DNA of 64,000 nt from Ruminococcus sp. (GCF_024691275.1 NZ_JAILNU010000030.1:1-64000), one strand, 5' to 3'; counted from the first letter of the stretch, positions 1 through 7,597 are shown. Translations and numbers: made by a program. Notes: generated by a model from the letters alone, not told the origin.

Positions 1-1
1 T

Positions 2-1057
2 GTTAATTTGGAAATAAGAGATAAGGAGTTCATCGTTCTCGTTGGACCTTCCGGCTGCGGTAAGTCAACAACTCTCCGTATGATCGCCGGACTCGAAGAG
101 ATCTCGGAAGGTGAGCTTTATATAGGCGATAAGCTCGTAAATGATATCGCTCCAAAGGACAGAGATATCGCAATGGTTTTCCAGAACTATGCTCTTTACC
201 CTCACATGACAGTTTTTGATAACATGGCTTTCGGACTTAAGCTCCGTAAGGTACCAAAGGATGAAATAGAGAGAAAGGTAAACGAGGCTGCAAAGATCCT
301 CGACCTTACACACCTTCTTGACAGAAAGCCTAAGGCAATGTCAGGCGGTCAGAGACAGAGAGTTGCCCTCGGCCGTGCTATCGTTCGTTCACCTAAGGTA
401 TTCCTTCTCGACGAGCCTCTCTCAAACCTCGATGCAAAGCTCCGTGCTCAGATGAGAACCGAGATCGCTAAGATCCACAAGAAGCTCGGTACAACATTTA
501 TCTACGTTACTCATGACCAGACAGAGGCTATGACAATGGGTGACAGAATCGTATGTATGAAGGACGGCTTCGTTCAGCAGATCGACACACCTCAGAACCT
601 CTATGAGAACCCTGTAAACAAGTTCGTTGCAGGCTTCCTTGGCTCACCTCAGATGAACTTCATCGACGCTGTACTCAAGGAAGAATATAACCAGTACGTT
701 GTAGAATTCGGCGGAAGAAACCAGAAGTATCAGATCATCGTTCCTGAGTCAAAGGTAAACGAGAGCCTCAGTGACTATGTTGGCAAGGAGATAATCCTCG
801 GTGTACGTCCTGAGTCTATCCACGATGAGGAAATGTACCTTTCAAATGCTTCAACAGGCGTTATCGACGCAAACGTTGAAATTACAGAAATGATGGGTGC
901 TGAGACATACCTCTACCTCCTCTGCGAGGGTATCCCGCTTACAGCAAGAGTAAGCCCAAGATCAACAGCAAGACCTGGTGATGATATCAAGGTTGCTATT
1001 GATCCTAACAGAATCCACCTCTTTGACAAGGAAACTGAGAAGGCAATTGTAAACTGA
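2..1057 (+). CDS. msmX: Sugar ABC transporter ATP-binding protein, MsmX/UgpC/MalK family (5' end cut by window)
   Basis: This is the ATPase of a carbohydrate importer; members of this family often power several different sugar ABC permeases from the cytoplasmic face. The frame is open from the first base of the window and begins 'NLEIRDKEF', which matches the family about 20-25 residues after its usual N-terminus, so the true start lies upstream; the TTG at 8 is not the start. Visible motifs in order are Walker A GPSGCGKST, Q-loop FQNYALYPHMT, signature MSGGQRQRVALGRA, Walker B VFLLDEPLSNLD and the switch histidine in THDQTEAMTMGDR. A C-terminal regulatory OB/TOBE-like half of about 130 residues follows. 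A strong double hairpin lies just downstream. The family is certain; the transported sugar cannot be read from this gene. Confidence 0.93.
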   Translation, partial: VNLEIRDKEFIVLVGPSGCGKSTTLRMIAGLEEISEGELYIGDKLVNDIAPKDRDIAMVFQNYALYPHMTVFDNMAFGLKLRKVPKDEIERKVNEAAKILDLTHLLDRKPKAMSGGQRQRVALGRAIVRSPKVFLLDEPLSNLDAKLRAQMRTEIAKIHKKLGTTFIYVTHDQTEAMTMGDRIVCMKDGFVQQIDTPQNLYENPVNKFVAGFLGSPQMNFIDAVLKEEYNQYVVEFGGRNQKYQIIVPESKVNESLSDYVGKEIILGVRPESIHDEEMYLSNASTGVIDANVEITEMMGAETYLYLLCEGIPLTARVSPRSTARPGDDIKVAIDPNRIHLFDKETEKAIVN

Positions 1058-1086
1058 TTAATTCTTTTCATATTTATCCTTTCTTT

Positions 1087-1150
1087 GTACACAGTGCCGA
1101 GCGGCACTGTGTACACGCAAATTACCGCAGTATTTTTACTGCGGTTTTTT
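1087..1150 (+). terminator. Double hairpin terminator after the ABC ATPase
   Basis: The first hairpin (1087-1114) has a perfect 12-bp stem, GTACACAGTGCC and its complement, around a GAGC loop. The second (1124-1145) has a 9-bp stem, ACCGCAGTA with TACTGCGGT, and runs into T5. The second has the intrinsic-terminator form. The rest of the gap to 1352 shows no further feature apart from the ribosome site of the next gene. Confidence 0.85.
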
Positions 1151-1352
1151 GTATATTTGATCTCATGAAAAAGCCGAAATACAGGTGTCAAGTAACTCTT
1201 TCGCCCCTGAAAACAGCGATGAAAAGAGGGTATTGCTTTACTTTTTCTGCTTGCTGTTTTATGATAAAAGCGGAGATGAAAAAAAACATCGGAAAAAATA
1301 TCCGAGATATCAGAACTCAAAATAATATGTCACATGAAAAGTGAGGTAAAAT

Positions 1353-2648
1353 ATGTCAGAAATAAAAAAGTATATTAATGAACATAAAGATGAAATGATC
1401 GACTTTTTAACTGAGCTCGTGGCTGTGCCAAGTGTACAGGGAAAGACTGAGGAAGGCTTTCCATTCGGCGAAATGCCTGCAAGAGCGCTGGAAACTATGC
1501 TGAAAAAATGTGAGGAGTACGGTTTTCATGTGGAGAATGTGGAAAACTACGCAGGCTCGGCAGACGTGAACGATATGCCTGCACAGCTTGCCGTGCTCAC
1601 CCACCTTGACGTAGTTCCCGTGGGCTCGGGCTGGACTACAGACCCATTTGTACTGCGCTATGAGCCCGATACAGACAAGCTCATCGGACGCGGAGCTATC
1701 GACGATAAAGGCCCTGCTGTTGCAGCTCTGTTCGCCGCAAGAGCAGTCAAAGAGCTGGGACTGCCGCTGAAAAAGGGCATACGCCTTATCTTCGGCACCA
1801 ATGAGGAGAACGGCTCGGCTGACCTTGCGTACTACCGCAAAAAGCGCGATTTACCGCCAATGGTGTTCACTCCCGACGGCGAGTACCCACTTATCAATGC
1901 TGAAAAGGGTATGCTGAGAGTGTACTTCTCGTCGGACTTCGACGACGACGAAATAGCCGAAATACAGGCAGGAACAGTGATAAATGCTGTGCCGCAGTTC
2001 TGCACAGTGAATATGTATAACGACGACGGCGAGAAGGAAGAAGCCGTCTATGAGGGAGTTTCTGCACACGCTTCAACTCCCGAAAAGGGCGACAATGCCA
2101 TAACTCAGTTCTTGCAGAGCTACTGCGGCGAGAATCTGCTGCTCATGTCTCTTGCGGAGCTCTTCCCCCACGGAGAGCTGAACGGAAAGAGCTGCGGACT
2201 TGGCTTACGTGACGATATTTCGGGCGATATGACCTGTGTGCTGTCTATGCTGAACACTGAAAACGGACGCATCAGGGGCGGTATCGACATACGCTTTCCG
2301 CTTGACCGCACAAAGGCTGAGATCAGCGAAATTATATGCAGGGCTCTTGAGGAGGCAGGATTCACTGTTGACAGCTGCGACGGCGTAGAACCTCACTGCA
2401 CCGACGAAAACAGCGAGTTCGTGCAGGCACTGCTCCGTGTGTATGAGCGCGTTACAGGCGATAAGGGACACTGTATCGCCATCGGCGGCGGTACTTATGT
2501 CCATGAGATAGAGGGCGGAGTTGCTTTCGGTGCGGAGTTTCCAAACGAGGACGGTCGTATGCACTGTCCCGACGAGTTCATAACCGTGGAGAATCTGCTG
2601 AAGAATGCCGAGATCATGGCGGAGGCTATGGCAGAGCTGTGTAAATGA
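1353..2648 (+). CDS. pepV: M20 family dipeptidase, PepV-like (Xaa-His/carnosinase type)
   Basis: This is a cytoplasmic zinc dipeptidase of the M20 family that splits dipeptides left by peptide uptake. At 431 aa it is close to PepV of lactic acid bacteria (about 470). Metal-binding signatures are visible: THLDVVP (His84, Asp86), GRGAIDDKGP (Asp117), the catalytic and metal glutamates in TNEENGS (Glu151/152), FTPDGEYPL (Asp175), and a C-terminal GGGTYVHEIEGG that supplies the last histidine. The lid or dimerisation domain lies between about 185 and 310. The start is supported by a GAGG ribosome site about 7 bases upstream. The gene stands alone between two terminators. M20 membership is clear; PepV rather than another M20 subgroup is inferred from the order of motifs. 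Confidence 0.88.
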   Translation: MSEIKKYINEHKDEMIDFLTELVAVPSVQGKTEEGFPFGEMPARALETMLKKCEEYGFHVENVENYAGSADVNDMPAQLAVLTHLDVVPVGSGWTTDPFVLRYEPDTDKLIGRGAIDDKGPAVAALFAARAVKELGLPLKKGIRLIFGTNEENGSADLAYYRKKRDLPPMVFTPDGEYPLINAEKGMLRVYFSSDFDDDEIAEIQAGTVINAVPQFCTVNMYNDDGEKEEAVYEGVSAHASTPEKGDNAITQFLQSYCGENLLLMSLAELFPHGELNGKSCGLGLRDDISGDMTCVLSMLNTENGRIRGGIDIRFPLDRTKAEISEIICRALEEAGFTVDSCDGVEPHCTDENSEFVQALLRVYERVTGDKGHCIAIGGGTYVHEIEGGVAFGAEFPNEDGRMHCPDEFITVENLLKNAEIMAEAMAELCK

Positions 2649-2654
2649 CAATTT

Positions 2655-2682
2655 GTAGGGGCGGATATTATCCGCCCTTTTT
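2655..2682 (+). repeat. REP-like hairpin (GGGCGGAT class) serving as terminator
   Basis: GTAG (2655-2658) is followed at once by an 8-bp stem, GGGCGGAT / ATCCGCCC, with loop ATT, and then T5. It is one of the dispersed hairpins with a GTAG or GCAG foot and probably also ends pepV transcription. Near-identical stems lie at 33361, 34956 and 50669. Confidence 0.7.
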
Positions 2683-2710
2683 ATTATAATTAGATCAGAA
2701 ACACGAACTT

Positions 2711-2779
2711 TTCAACATTTTATTTCTGAATGTTGAAAAACTCAGGCAGCTGAAAAGGCGGACATATAGTCCGCCTTTT
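2711..2779. terminator. Convergent terminator hairpins
   Basis: A 9-bp inverted repeat, TTCAACATT / AATGTTGAA (2711-2737), is followed by an 11-bp stem, AAAAGGCGGAC / GTCCGCCTTTT (2753-2779). The second has A and T tracts on its two sides and can work for the minus-strand lipoprotein gene and for readthrough from pepV. Confidence 0.65.
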
Positions 2780-2780
2780 G

Positions 2781-3128
2781 TTATCGGTCTTTCTTTTTTG
2801 TGGTGGTGGTTTTCTTGCTGTCGTCTTCCTTATCGCCGTCGAGGCCGTCTATAACGTCGTCGGCAGCGTCCTTAGCGCCGTCGATGATGTCCTTTCCTGC
2901 TTCACCTGCACCGCCTATAATGTCTTTTCCTGCGTCACCGACACCGTCGGCAGCGTCATCAACTCGGTCGCGGACGCTCTTGTTTTCTGATTTTTTGTCA
3001 GTAGTACCGTCTTCGATAACAGCTCCGTTTCCGTTATCTGTATAATGACCGTCGTTATTATTGCTGCATGATGTCAGAGATGCACAAACGGTAACAAATA
3101 TGGAGCATATTGCTAAAAGCTTTTTCAT
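2781..3128 (-). CDS. Small repeat-containing lipoprotein, unknown function
   Basis: This is a predicted surface lipoprotein of about 115 aa. The start MKKLLAICSIF (ATG at 3126-3128) is preferred over an upstream frame extension because AAAGGA lies just upstream and it gives a clean signal peptide with a lipobox ending SLTSC. The mature part is a charged, low-complexity helix containing three 11-residue units, roughly GDAGKDIIGG(A), GEAGKDIIDG(A) and KDAADDVIDG(L). It ends in a Thr/Lys tail, KKTTTTKKKDR. The 11-residue period is typical of amphipathic helical stalks. No family was recognised. It ends at a shared terminator and is transcribed away from the DnaA-box-rich spacer. Confidence 0.75.
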   Translation of the reverse strand: MKKLLAICSIFVTVCASLTSCSNNNDGHYTDNGNGAVIEDGTTDKKSENKSVRDRVDDAADGVGDAGKDIIGGAGEAGKDIIDGAKDAADDVIDGLDGDKEDDSKKTTTTKKKDR

Positions 3129-3145
3129 ACAAATCATATCCTTTA

Positions 3146-3365
3146 TAAAGTATTGTTGTGGACTTGTTTTCCACAACGCAAATTTATTGTTTACACGTTT
3201 TCCCTGATTATCCACACCTTTTTCAACTTTTTAGCACTTCCAGAAAGTGTATTCTGCGTTGTTTTCCACCTTTTCCACAGAGTTATCAACAATCGAACAT
3301 ATGAATCCACACTCATTTCAACAGCTTGTGGAAAACTTTTCCACCCGATTGTGAAATAAAAATAG
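3146..3365. other. Intergenic cluster of DnaA-box-like 9-mers
   Basis: This 220-bp AT-rich spacer holds one exact DnaA box, TTATCCACA (3208-3216). It also holds TTTTCCACA at 3167, 3271 and on the minus strand at 3327-3335, plus TTATCAACA (3283) and the one-mismatch TTTTCCACC at 3262 and 3337. The 9-mers are seen directly. DnaA binding is an inference. The flanking genes are not dnaA, dnaN or rpmH, so a titration or regulatory site is more likely than the replication origin. Confidence 0.5.
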
Positions 3366-3405
3366 GACTATATTGCTGTAAAATAATGGTTAAAAGTTGT
3401 TTCGC

Positions 3406-3434
3406 TTGAATAATGTCGGAGTATGTGATATAAT
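3406..3434 (+). promoter_or_regulatory. Promoter for the DUF2461 gene
   Basis: -35 TTGAAT (3406-3411), 17-bp spacer and -10 TATAAT (3429-3434), with TGTGA directly before the -10. The predicted transcript starts just before the GCAGCGTTACGCTGC palindrome. Confidence 0.75.
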
Positions 3435-3451
3435 ATTTTGAGCAATTTGAT

Positions 3452-3466
3452 GCAGCGTTACGCTGC
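3452..3466. repeat. Short palindrome GCAGCGTNACGCTGC, copy 1
   Basis: GCAGCG-TTA-CGCTGC lies in the 5' leader of the DUF2461 gene. The same 15-mer, differing only in the middle base, recurs at 4247-4261 (on the stop codon of that gene) and at 50814-50828. Confidence 0.65.
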
Positions 3467-3494
3467 TCAGTTTGAAGCAGAAATGGAGAAAAAT

Positions 3495-4247
3495 ATGTTT
3501 GAAGGTTTTTCACAGGAGGCGCTGGAGTTCCTCCTCGGCATTAGGCATAACAACAATAAGGACTGGTTCGAGCCGCGCAAGGCGGTCTATACCGAGAAGA
3601 TATACAAGCCCTTGAAAGAGCTGGGTGAGGAGCTTTTTGCGCCGTTTGCAGATATCGAGGGAATGGTCTCGAAGGTGGGCAGGATATACCGCGACGAAAA
3701 TTTCGCGCCGTATCTGCACTACCGCGATACCTTGTGGATATATGTCCGCTATGACGCGTGGTACTGGAACAAGACTCCTACCCTGTATTTCGAGCTATCT
3801 CCCGAGGGAGCTGAGTTCGGCTTCCGTATATCCAAGCCCGAAGCCGCAGTTATGGAGCGTTTCCGCAGCGGACTTATTGAAGATTCAGCGCCGTTTTTCA
3901 ACATGATAGCAGAACTTGTTGAAAAGTACGGGCTTACGGTCGGCGGTGACGAATATAAGCGGAAAAAGCCCTGTCCAAAACCCGAATTGGAGAAATATTT
4001 CGTTAAAAAGGGACTTAGTGTATATACAAAGGTCAGTGATCCTGCGGAGCTTTTCTCCCGAAAAATAGCGGAGCATACCGCCGAGGTGTTCAAGGCTTTG
4101 CAGCAGCTCAACGACTACTTCCATGAAATTGTTGAAATTGAGGAGCTTGCCAAAGCTATACTCAGAGAAGAAAAGGAGCAGCAGCTCTCCCAGCCCGAAC
4201 CCGAAATAAACATGGTAAAAGCTCCCGATGTAGAGTTCATGTGGTAG
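3495..4247 (+). CDS. DUF2461 family protein
   Basis: This 250-aa protein belongs to DUF2461 (TIGR02453), a widespread family without a settled function. The start MFEGFSQEALEFL at 3495 is chosen because families of this type begin at that motif and GGAGA lies 5 bases upstream; the frame is open further upstream only because it runs through a palindromic leader. Family landmarks are NNNKDWFEPRK near residue 25, the YRDTLWIY region, and a FELSPEGAEFG(F)RI core. The last 25 residues are a charged extension. The promoter lies at 3406-3434. The TAG stop is itself part of a palindromic repeat. Function remains unknown. Confidence 0.85.
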   Translation: MFEGFSQEALEFLLGIRHNNNKDWFEPRKAVYTEKIYKPLKELGEELFAPFADIEGMVSKVGRIYRDENFAPYLHYRDTLWIYVRYDAWYWNKTPTLYFELSPEGAEFGFRISKPEAAVMERFRSGLIEDSAPFFNMIAELVEKYGLTVGGDEYKRKKPCPKPELEKYFVKKGLSVYTKVSDPAELFSRKIAEHTAEVFKALQQLNDYFHEIVEIEELAKAILREEKEQQLSQPEPEINMVKAPDVEFMW

Positions 4248-4345
4248 CAGCGTGACGCTGCACCCTTGCCACGCGAGCTGAGCCAGCTCGACCGCAGCCA
4301 CGTTGTCGCTCATAAACTCGCTCGCTCTGTACAAAACGTTGATCT
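4247..4345. repeat. Composite palindromic repeat block
   Basis: The block opens with GCAGCGTGACGCTGC (4247-4261), overlapping the DUF2461 stop, then CACCCTTGCCACG and a hairpin built on GCGAGCTGAGCCAGCTCG. Its reverse complement shares CAACGTGG and AGGGTGCAGCGTCACGCTGC with 50799-50828. The latter lacks the inner hairpin module, so the block looks modular. No gene is seen between 4248 and 4434. Confidence 0.6.
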
Positions 4346-4389
4346 GTAATCGCTTACGGCACTATATGCAAAATGTAACATGAAACAAC

Positions 4390-4418
4390 TGTAGGGGCGA
4401 ACACTGAGCGCCCCTACA
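4390..4418. repeat. REP-like hairpin, symmetric
   Basis: TGTAGGGGCG and CGCCCCTACA form a perfect 10-bp stem around a 9-base loop, with a GTAG foot on both strands. It sits just past the 3' end of gpr (minus strand) and may also end its transcript. Confidence 0.7.
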
Positions 4419-4434
4419 ATTCCGAAATTATGAT

Positions 4435-5283
4435 TCAAAACAGTCCCCTGACATCTTCAAATGTCAGAGTTGGATGCAAGGCGAGATTTATGCCGAACGC
4501 AAGCAGCTGTGAAGCTCTTTCTGTCAGGCGGTCTATATCACGGGGAGTTACCAGCATATTTGGCAGCTCCCTGTTTATTTTTCTCCCTGTGAGGCTTTTG
4601 ACGATAGTATGCATATCAACGACTGTTGGAACTCCAATGGCTATGACAGGGATACCGAGACTTTTTTCCGAGAGCTCCATTCGCTGATTGGAAACTCCGC
4701 TCCCGGGGGATATACCGCTGTCTGTGAGCTGTATGGCGGTACCCAGACGGCTGATATCGCTGCAAGCGAGAGCATCAATGGCGATTATGCAGTCGGGTTT
4801 TACCTCAGAAGCGACTGCGCGGACAAGTTCTGCACTTTCTATGCCTGTCTGTCCCATAACGCCTCCTGCAAATGAACATACCCGACGCAGCGATGTTAAA
4901 AACTTCTCCTCTTCGCTGTCGTAATTATCGCTGAGATGCCTTGTGGCAAGTATCTTTGCAGCCGTTTGCGGCCCAATGGCATCGGGGGTGATATCGTTGT
5001 TGCCAAGCCCGACCACCATTATCTCGCCGTCGGGAACGAGCAGAGAGAGCTCCTGTGCGAGCTCCTCAGCCATGAACTGATAATCGTCGGAAAAACGGCT
5101 CAGGCAGTCGCCTTCAAGAGTGATGTAGCGACCCTTGCCCTTTCCGATAGTGGAAAGGCAGCTGTCGTCGTCAATGGTTATCTCTGTGATGCTGAAAGCT
5201 CTGCCCCGTTCGGAGATGTGAACGCTCTTAGGGAGAGCGTCTGCGGAGAAGCTTTCGAGAGCGAGATCTGTGCGAATATTCAT
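4435..5283 (-). CDS. gpr: GPR endopeptidase (germination protease)
   Basis: GPR starts degradation of small acid-soluble spore proteins when a spore germinates. The product is about 282 aa. The start MNIRTDLALES at 5283 is chosen over a frame 7 codons longer because GGAGG lies 5 bases upstream. The family signatures VVGLGNNDITPDAIGP, GQTGIESAELV, CIIAIDALA and SGVSNQRMEL are all present, as is the C-terminal TPRDID(R)L region. Bacillus GPR is made with a propeptide of about 15 residues that is removed before an SVRTDLA-like sequence. Here the protein begins almost exactly at that site, so little or no propeptide seems to be encoded. The gene is transcribed toward the DUF2461 gene and away from rpsT. 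Confidence 0.93.
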   Translation of the reverse strand: MNIRTDLALESFSADALPKSVHISERGRAFSITEITIDDDSCLSTIGKGKGRYITLEGDCLSRFSDDYQFMAEELAQELSLLVPDGEIMVVGLGNNDITPDAIGPQTAAKILATRHLSDNYDSEEEKFLTSLRRVCSFAGGVMGQTGIESAELVRAVASEVKPDCIIAIDALACSDISRLGTAIQLTDSGISPGSGVSNQRMELSEKSLGIPVIAIGVPTVVDMHTIVKSLTGRKINRELPNMLVTPRDIDRLTERASQLLAFGINLALHPTLTFEDVRGLF

Positions 5284-5354
5284 GATTTCCTCCATATTGT
5301 GCATATTGCTTTAATTGTGGAAAATTTTTCTTACTATAATTTCACTTTTAGCTA

Positions 5355-5383
5355 TTGAAAATATTGTTGAAAAATGATATAAT
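5355..5383 (+). promoter_or_regulatory. rpsT promoter
   Basis: -35 TTGAAA (5355-5360), 17-bp spacer and -10 TATAAT (5378-5383). It leaves a leader of about 120 nt containing an imperfect hairpin, GCAGCTGTGCGTTGCAGCTG (5402-5421), a possible site for ribosomal-protein feedback; no known leader family was recognised. Confidence 0.75.
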
Positions 5384-5509
5384 TGTATTTGTCTCAGTAT
5401 GGCAGCTGTGCGTTGCAGCTGTCGGGAGTGAACGAACCCGTGTTTGCTCCTATTATCTGTAAAATGCGGGCATATATACGGTCTGCATAATTTGAGGAGG
5501 TGTAACGAA

Positions 5510-5770
5510 ATGCCAAACATTAAGTCTGCAAAGAAGAGAGTAAAGGTAAATGCTACAAAGGCTGCTGCTAACAAGGCAAGAAAGTCTAACCTTAAGACTA
5601 CCCTCAAGAAGGCTGATGCTGCTGTAGCAACAGGCGCTGCTGATAAGGCAGAGGCAATCAAGGTTGCTATCAAGAGAGTTGATCAGGCTTGCGCTAAGGG
5701 TCTTATGCACAAGAATAAGGCTGCAAGAAAGAAGTCACAGCTCGCTAAGAAGCTCAACTCTGCTGAGTAA
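5510..5770 (+). CDS. rpsT: 30S ribosomal protein S20
   Basis: S20 binds 16S rRNA early in assembly of the small subunit. The 86-aa, strongly basic product begins MPNIKSAKKRVKV, the usual S20 start, and keeps the conserved GLMHKNKAARKKSQLAKKL end. The ATG at 5510 follows a strong GAGGAGGT ribosome site (5494-5501); the upstream in-frame extension is leader sequence. Codon use is strongly biased, as expected for a highly expressed gene. It is monocistronic, with its own promoter and a strong terminator. Confidence 0.98.
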   Translation: MPNIKSAKKRVKVNATKAAANKARKSNLKTTLKKADAAVATGAADKAEAIKVAIKRVDQACAKGLMHKNKAARKKSQLAKKLNSAE

Positions 5771-5799
5771 TCGGTCTCTTTAACGATATAAGAAATGGA

Positions 5800-5843
5800 A
5801 ATCCCCTTGCGGACAACTCACGGTCGGCAAGGGGATTGTTTTT
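5800..5843 (+). terminator. rpsT terminator
   Basis: An 11-bp stem, AATCCCCTTGC / GCAAGGGGATT (5800-5837), is followed by GTTTTTA. Confidence 0.88.
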
Positions 5844-5895
5844 ATCATATGATATTTTATTCATAGTAATCACGAAAAAGCGCTAATAGTAACAC

Positions 5896-6084
5896 TTATT
5901 TGTGGTTAGCATCTTTGGTCACAATTGTAAAAGTTGTTATAGCAATAATAACCAAAGTGATAGCAGTAATAATTATTATTATTGCTGTAATTATTTTTTT
6001 ATTCTTGGCAGTATTGTTTTTTCTAATTGAAGTAATTAGACCAATAATCAATATAATGCAATAAGCATATCTCAACCAGTTCAT
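5896..6084 (-). CDS. Possible small hydrophobic protein
   Basis: This 62-aa frame encodes two hydrophobic stretches, about residues 7-20 and 31-57, separated by a basic turn, which would be consistent with a two-helix membrane peptide. There is no convincing ribosome site before the ATG, and the composition is simply that of AT-rich DNA. Its 5' end overlaps the HTH remnant on the other strand. It may be spurious. Confidence 0.22.
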   Translation of the reverse strand: MNWLRYAYCIILIIGLITSIRKNNTAKNKKIITAIIIIITAITLVIIAITTFTIVTKDANHK

Positions 6085-6169
6085 AAAAATTTCGAAGCTT
6101 TACGGAACGAGTACGGATTATATTCTTGGGCTTACAGATGAAAAGGCGAAATACCCCGTAAAAAAGTGA
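6065..6169 (+). pseudogene. C-terminal remnant of an XRE-family HTH regulator
   Basis: Translation from 6065 to the TGA at 6167-6169 gives a peptide containing KLYGTSTDYILGLTDEKAKY. This is the standard tail that follows the helix-turn-helix of small Cro/CI-type regulators. A stop codon (6062-6064) closes the frame just upstream, and no HTH core is present, so only the last 35 or so codons survive. The remnant is followed by a hairpin that may be its old terminator. The similarity is from recognition of the family signature, not from a search. Confidence 0.6.
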
Positions 6170-6180
6170 TATAAAAGCAA

Positions 6181-6218
6181 AACAGCCATAGAGAAGGGAA
6201 AGCTTCTTTATGGCTGTT
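6181..6218. terminator. Hairpin terminator
   Basis: AACAGCCATA (6181-6190) pairs with TATGGCTGTT (6209-6218), and an inner GAGAAG/CTTCTT stem extends it. It lies between the HTH remnant and the flavin reductase gene and could serve either strand. Confidence 0.55.
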
Positions 6219-6259
6219 CATATTAGAGAAGTGTCTGTGAATTTCGATAAAATATTTTA

Positions 6260-6769
6260 TTATTCTTTGACGTATACGCCGACTATTTCAGAGATGTATG
6301 CGCGGTGGTAGGGGTCGTTTCCGAAGAATTTCTCGTTAAGCCCATCATCTGTGAGGAAGCCCTCGCCTTTGAAGTCATAGCTGTAGAGCTTGCGGCAGAC
6401 GATGACCATTTCAGCCTCTGCGAATGTCATAGAGCCGTCTATCTCAGCAGGAGTAAGACCTGTTTCCTCAGCCTTGTTGCAGTCTCTGCCCGAATGTGAG
6501 CCGCAGAATGAGAGAGCATTTCTGAACTCCTCGCCGAGAAATGAAGCAGTAAAGCATTCGTTATCCTCAACGAAGCCGTATGTATAGCGGTTAGGTCTGA
6601 TATAGCAGGTGAGGACGTTTTTGTTCCAGAGAACGCCGAGCTGTCCCCATGAAGCGGTCATGGTGTTGTAGCTGTCCTTATTTCCTGCTGTGAGGAGCAT
6701 CCACTGCTTGCCTATTTTCTCGAATGGGTTGAAAGAAAGTTCGCTGATATCAATTTTTCTGAAAGCCAT
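6260..6769 (-). CDS. Flavin reductase-like domain protein
   Basis: This 169-aa protein belongs to the flavin reductase-like (FMN-binding split barrel) family. The N-terminal part has the family signature PFEKIGKQWMLLTAG, then NTMTASWGQLGVLWNKNVLT and the RPNRYTYGFVE segment, which normally contact FMN. The CGSHSGRDCNKAEETGL segment is typical of the group found in anaerobes. It has no signal peptide, so it is cytoplasmic. A good GGAG ribosome site precedes the ATG. The gene is alone between a terminator and spo0A. The physiological electron donor and substrate cannot be inferred. Confidence 0.85.
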   Translation of the reverse strand: MAFRKIDISELSFNPFEKIGKQWMLLTAGNKDSYNTMTASWGQLGVLWNKNVLTCYIRPNRYTYGFVEDNECFTASFLGEEFRNALSFCGSHSGRDCNKAEETGLTPAEIDGSMTFAEAEMVIVCRKLYSYDFKGEGFLTDDGLNEKFFGNDPYHRAYISEIVGVYVKE

Positions 6770-6841
6770 TGTAATTCTCCTTTACGTTAAAGAAATGTGC
6801 GGAATATCCGCTTAACATATCATCATCGCGGCTGACACATA

Positions 6842-7597
6842 TCAGTTTGCTTTAAGAGTTGATTTATAGCGCAGTCTTAGTTTATCTGTGATAAGCGCGA
6901 TGAATTCTGAATTTGTGGGTTTGCCCTTACCCGTATCGACGGTATATCCGAAGAAGGAATTGAGGGTATCCACGTTGCCTCTGTCCCAGGCTATTTCGAT
7001 AGCGTGTCTTATAGCGCGTTCGACGCGGGACGAGGTGGTGTCATATATACTTGCCACTGTAGGGTACAGCAGCTTAGTAACACTGTCAAGAAGGGTCTTA
7101 TCGTTTATGGAATGGAGTATAGCCGTGCGCAGGTAGTGATAGCCCTTGATATGCGCAGGAACTCCCAGCTGATGTATCATATCCGTTACGACGACTTCCA
7201 TATCGTCGCTGAAGCTGTTGACTCTTTCGCCCAGTGAAGAATTAATAGCTGTACAGAGGTCGTCTGCACTGCATGGGCGCAGCAGGAACTTAGAAGCGCC
7301 GTTTTCCATGACCTGTCTTTCGATGAATTCGTTGTCGTAAGCGGAAGTTATGATGAACACAGGTGGATTTATGCCGGAATCCTTTGTATTTTTCATAAGA
7401 GAGATCACGTCGCCGTTCTGGGTAGATATATCGAGTACAGCCACATCAGGCGGATCTTTTTTGATAGATTCCAGTATGATGCCGCAGTCCTTGCGTCTTG
7501 TATATGCATACATACCTTTTTCGCGGAGTTTGTTTGCGATACTTACACCTGTTTCTGCTGTATCGTCGCCAATGAGAACTTTTACCTTATTATTCAT
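6842..7597 (-). CDS. spo0A: Sporulation response regulator Spo0A family
   Basis: Spo0A is the phosphorylation-dependent DNA-binding master regulator of entry into sporulation. The product is 251 aa with an N-terminal receiver domain (about 5-120) and the Spo0A C-terminal DNA-binding domain (about 140-251). The latter has the characteristic [17 protein letters not shown] and [12 protein letters not shown] segments. In the receiver the acidic pair Asp11/Asp12, phospho-acceptor Asp56 and Thr84 are present. The normally invariant lysine before the cis-proline is Arg107 (LLRPC). Overall divergence in the receiver suggests altered phosphorelay input. AGGAGGT precedes the start and a promoter is visible at 7641-7669. 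It stands alone; whether the organism has a second Spo0A is unknown. Confidence 0.92.
   Translation of the reverse strand: MNNKVKVLIGDDTAETGVSIANKLREKGMYAYTRRKDCGIILESIKKDPPDVAVLDISTQNGDVISLMKNTKDSGINPPVFIITSAYDNEFIERQVMENGASKFLLRPCSADDLCTAINSSLGERVNSFSDDMEVVVTDMIHQLGVPAHIKGYHYLRTAILHSINDKTLLDSVTKLLYPTVASIYDTTSSRVERAIRHAIEIAWDRGNVDTLNSFFGYTVDTGKGKPTNSEFIALITDKLRLRYKSTLKAN

Noticed and set aside
3146-3365. Calling the DnaA-box cluster the chromosomal origin
   Set aside because: No dnaA, dnaN, rpmH or gyr genes adjoin it, and gene orientation nearby is convergent rather than divergent.
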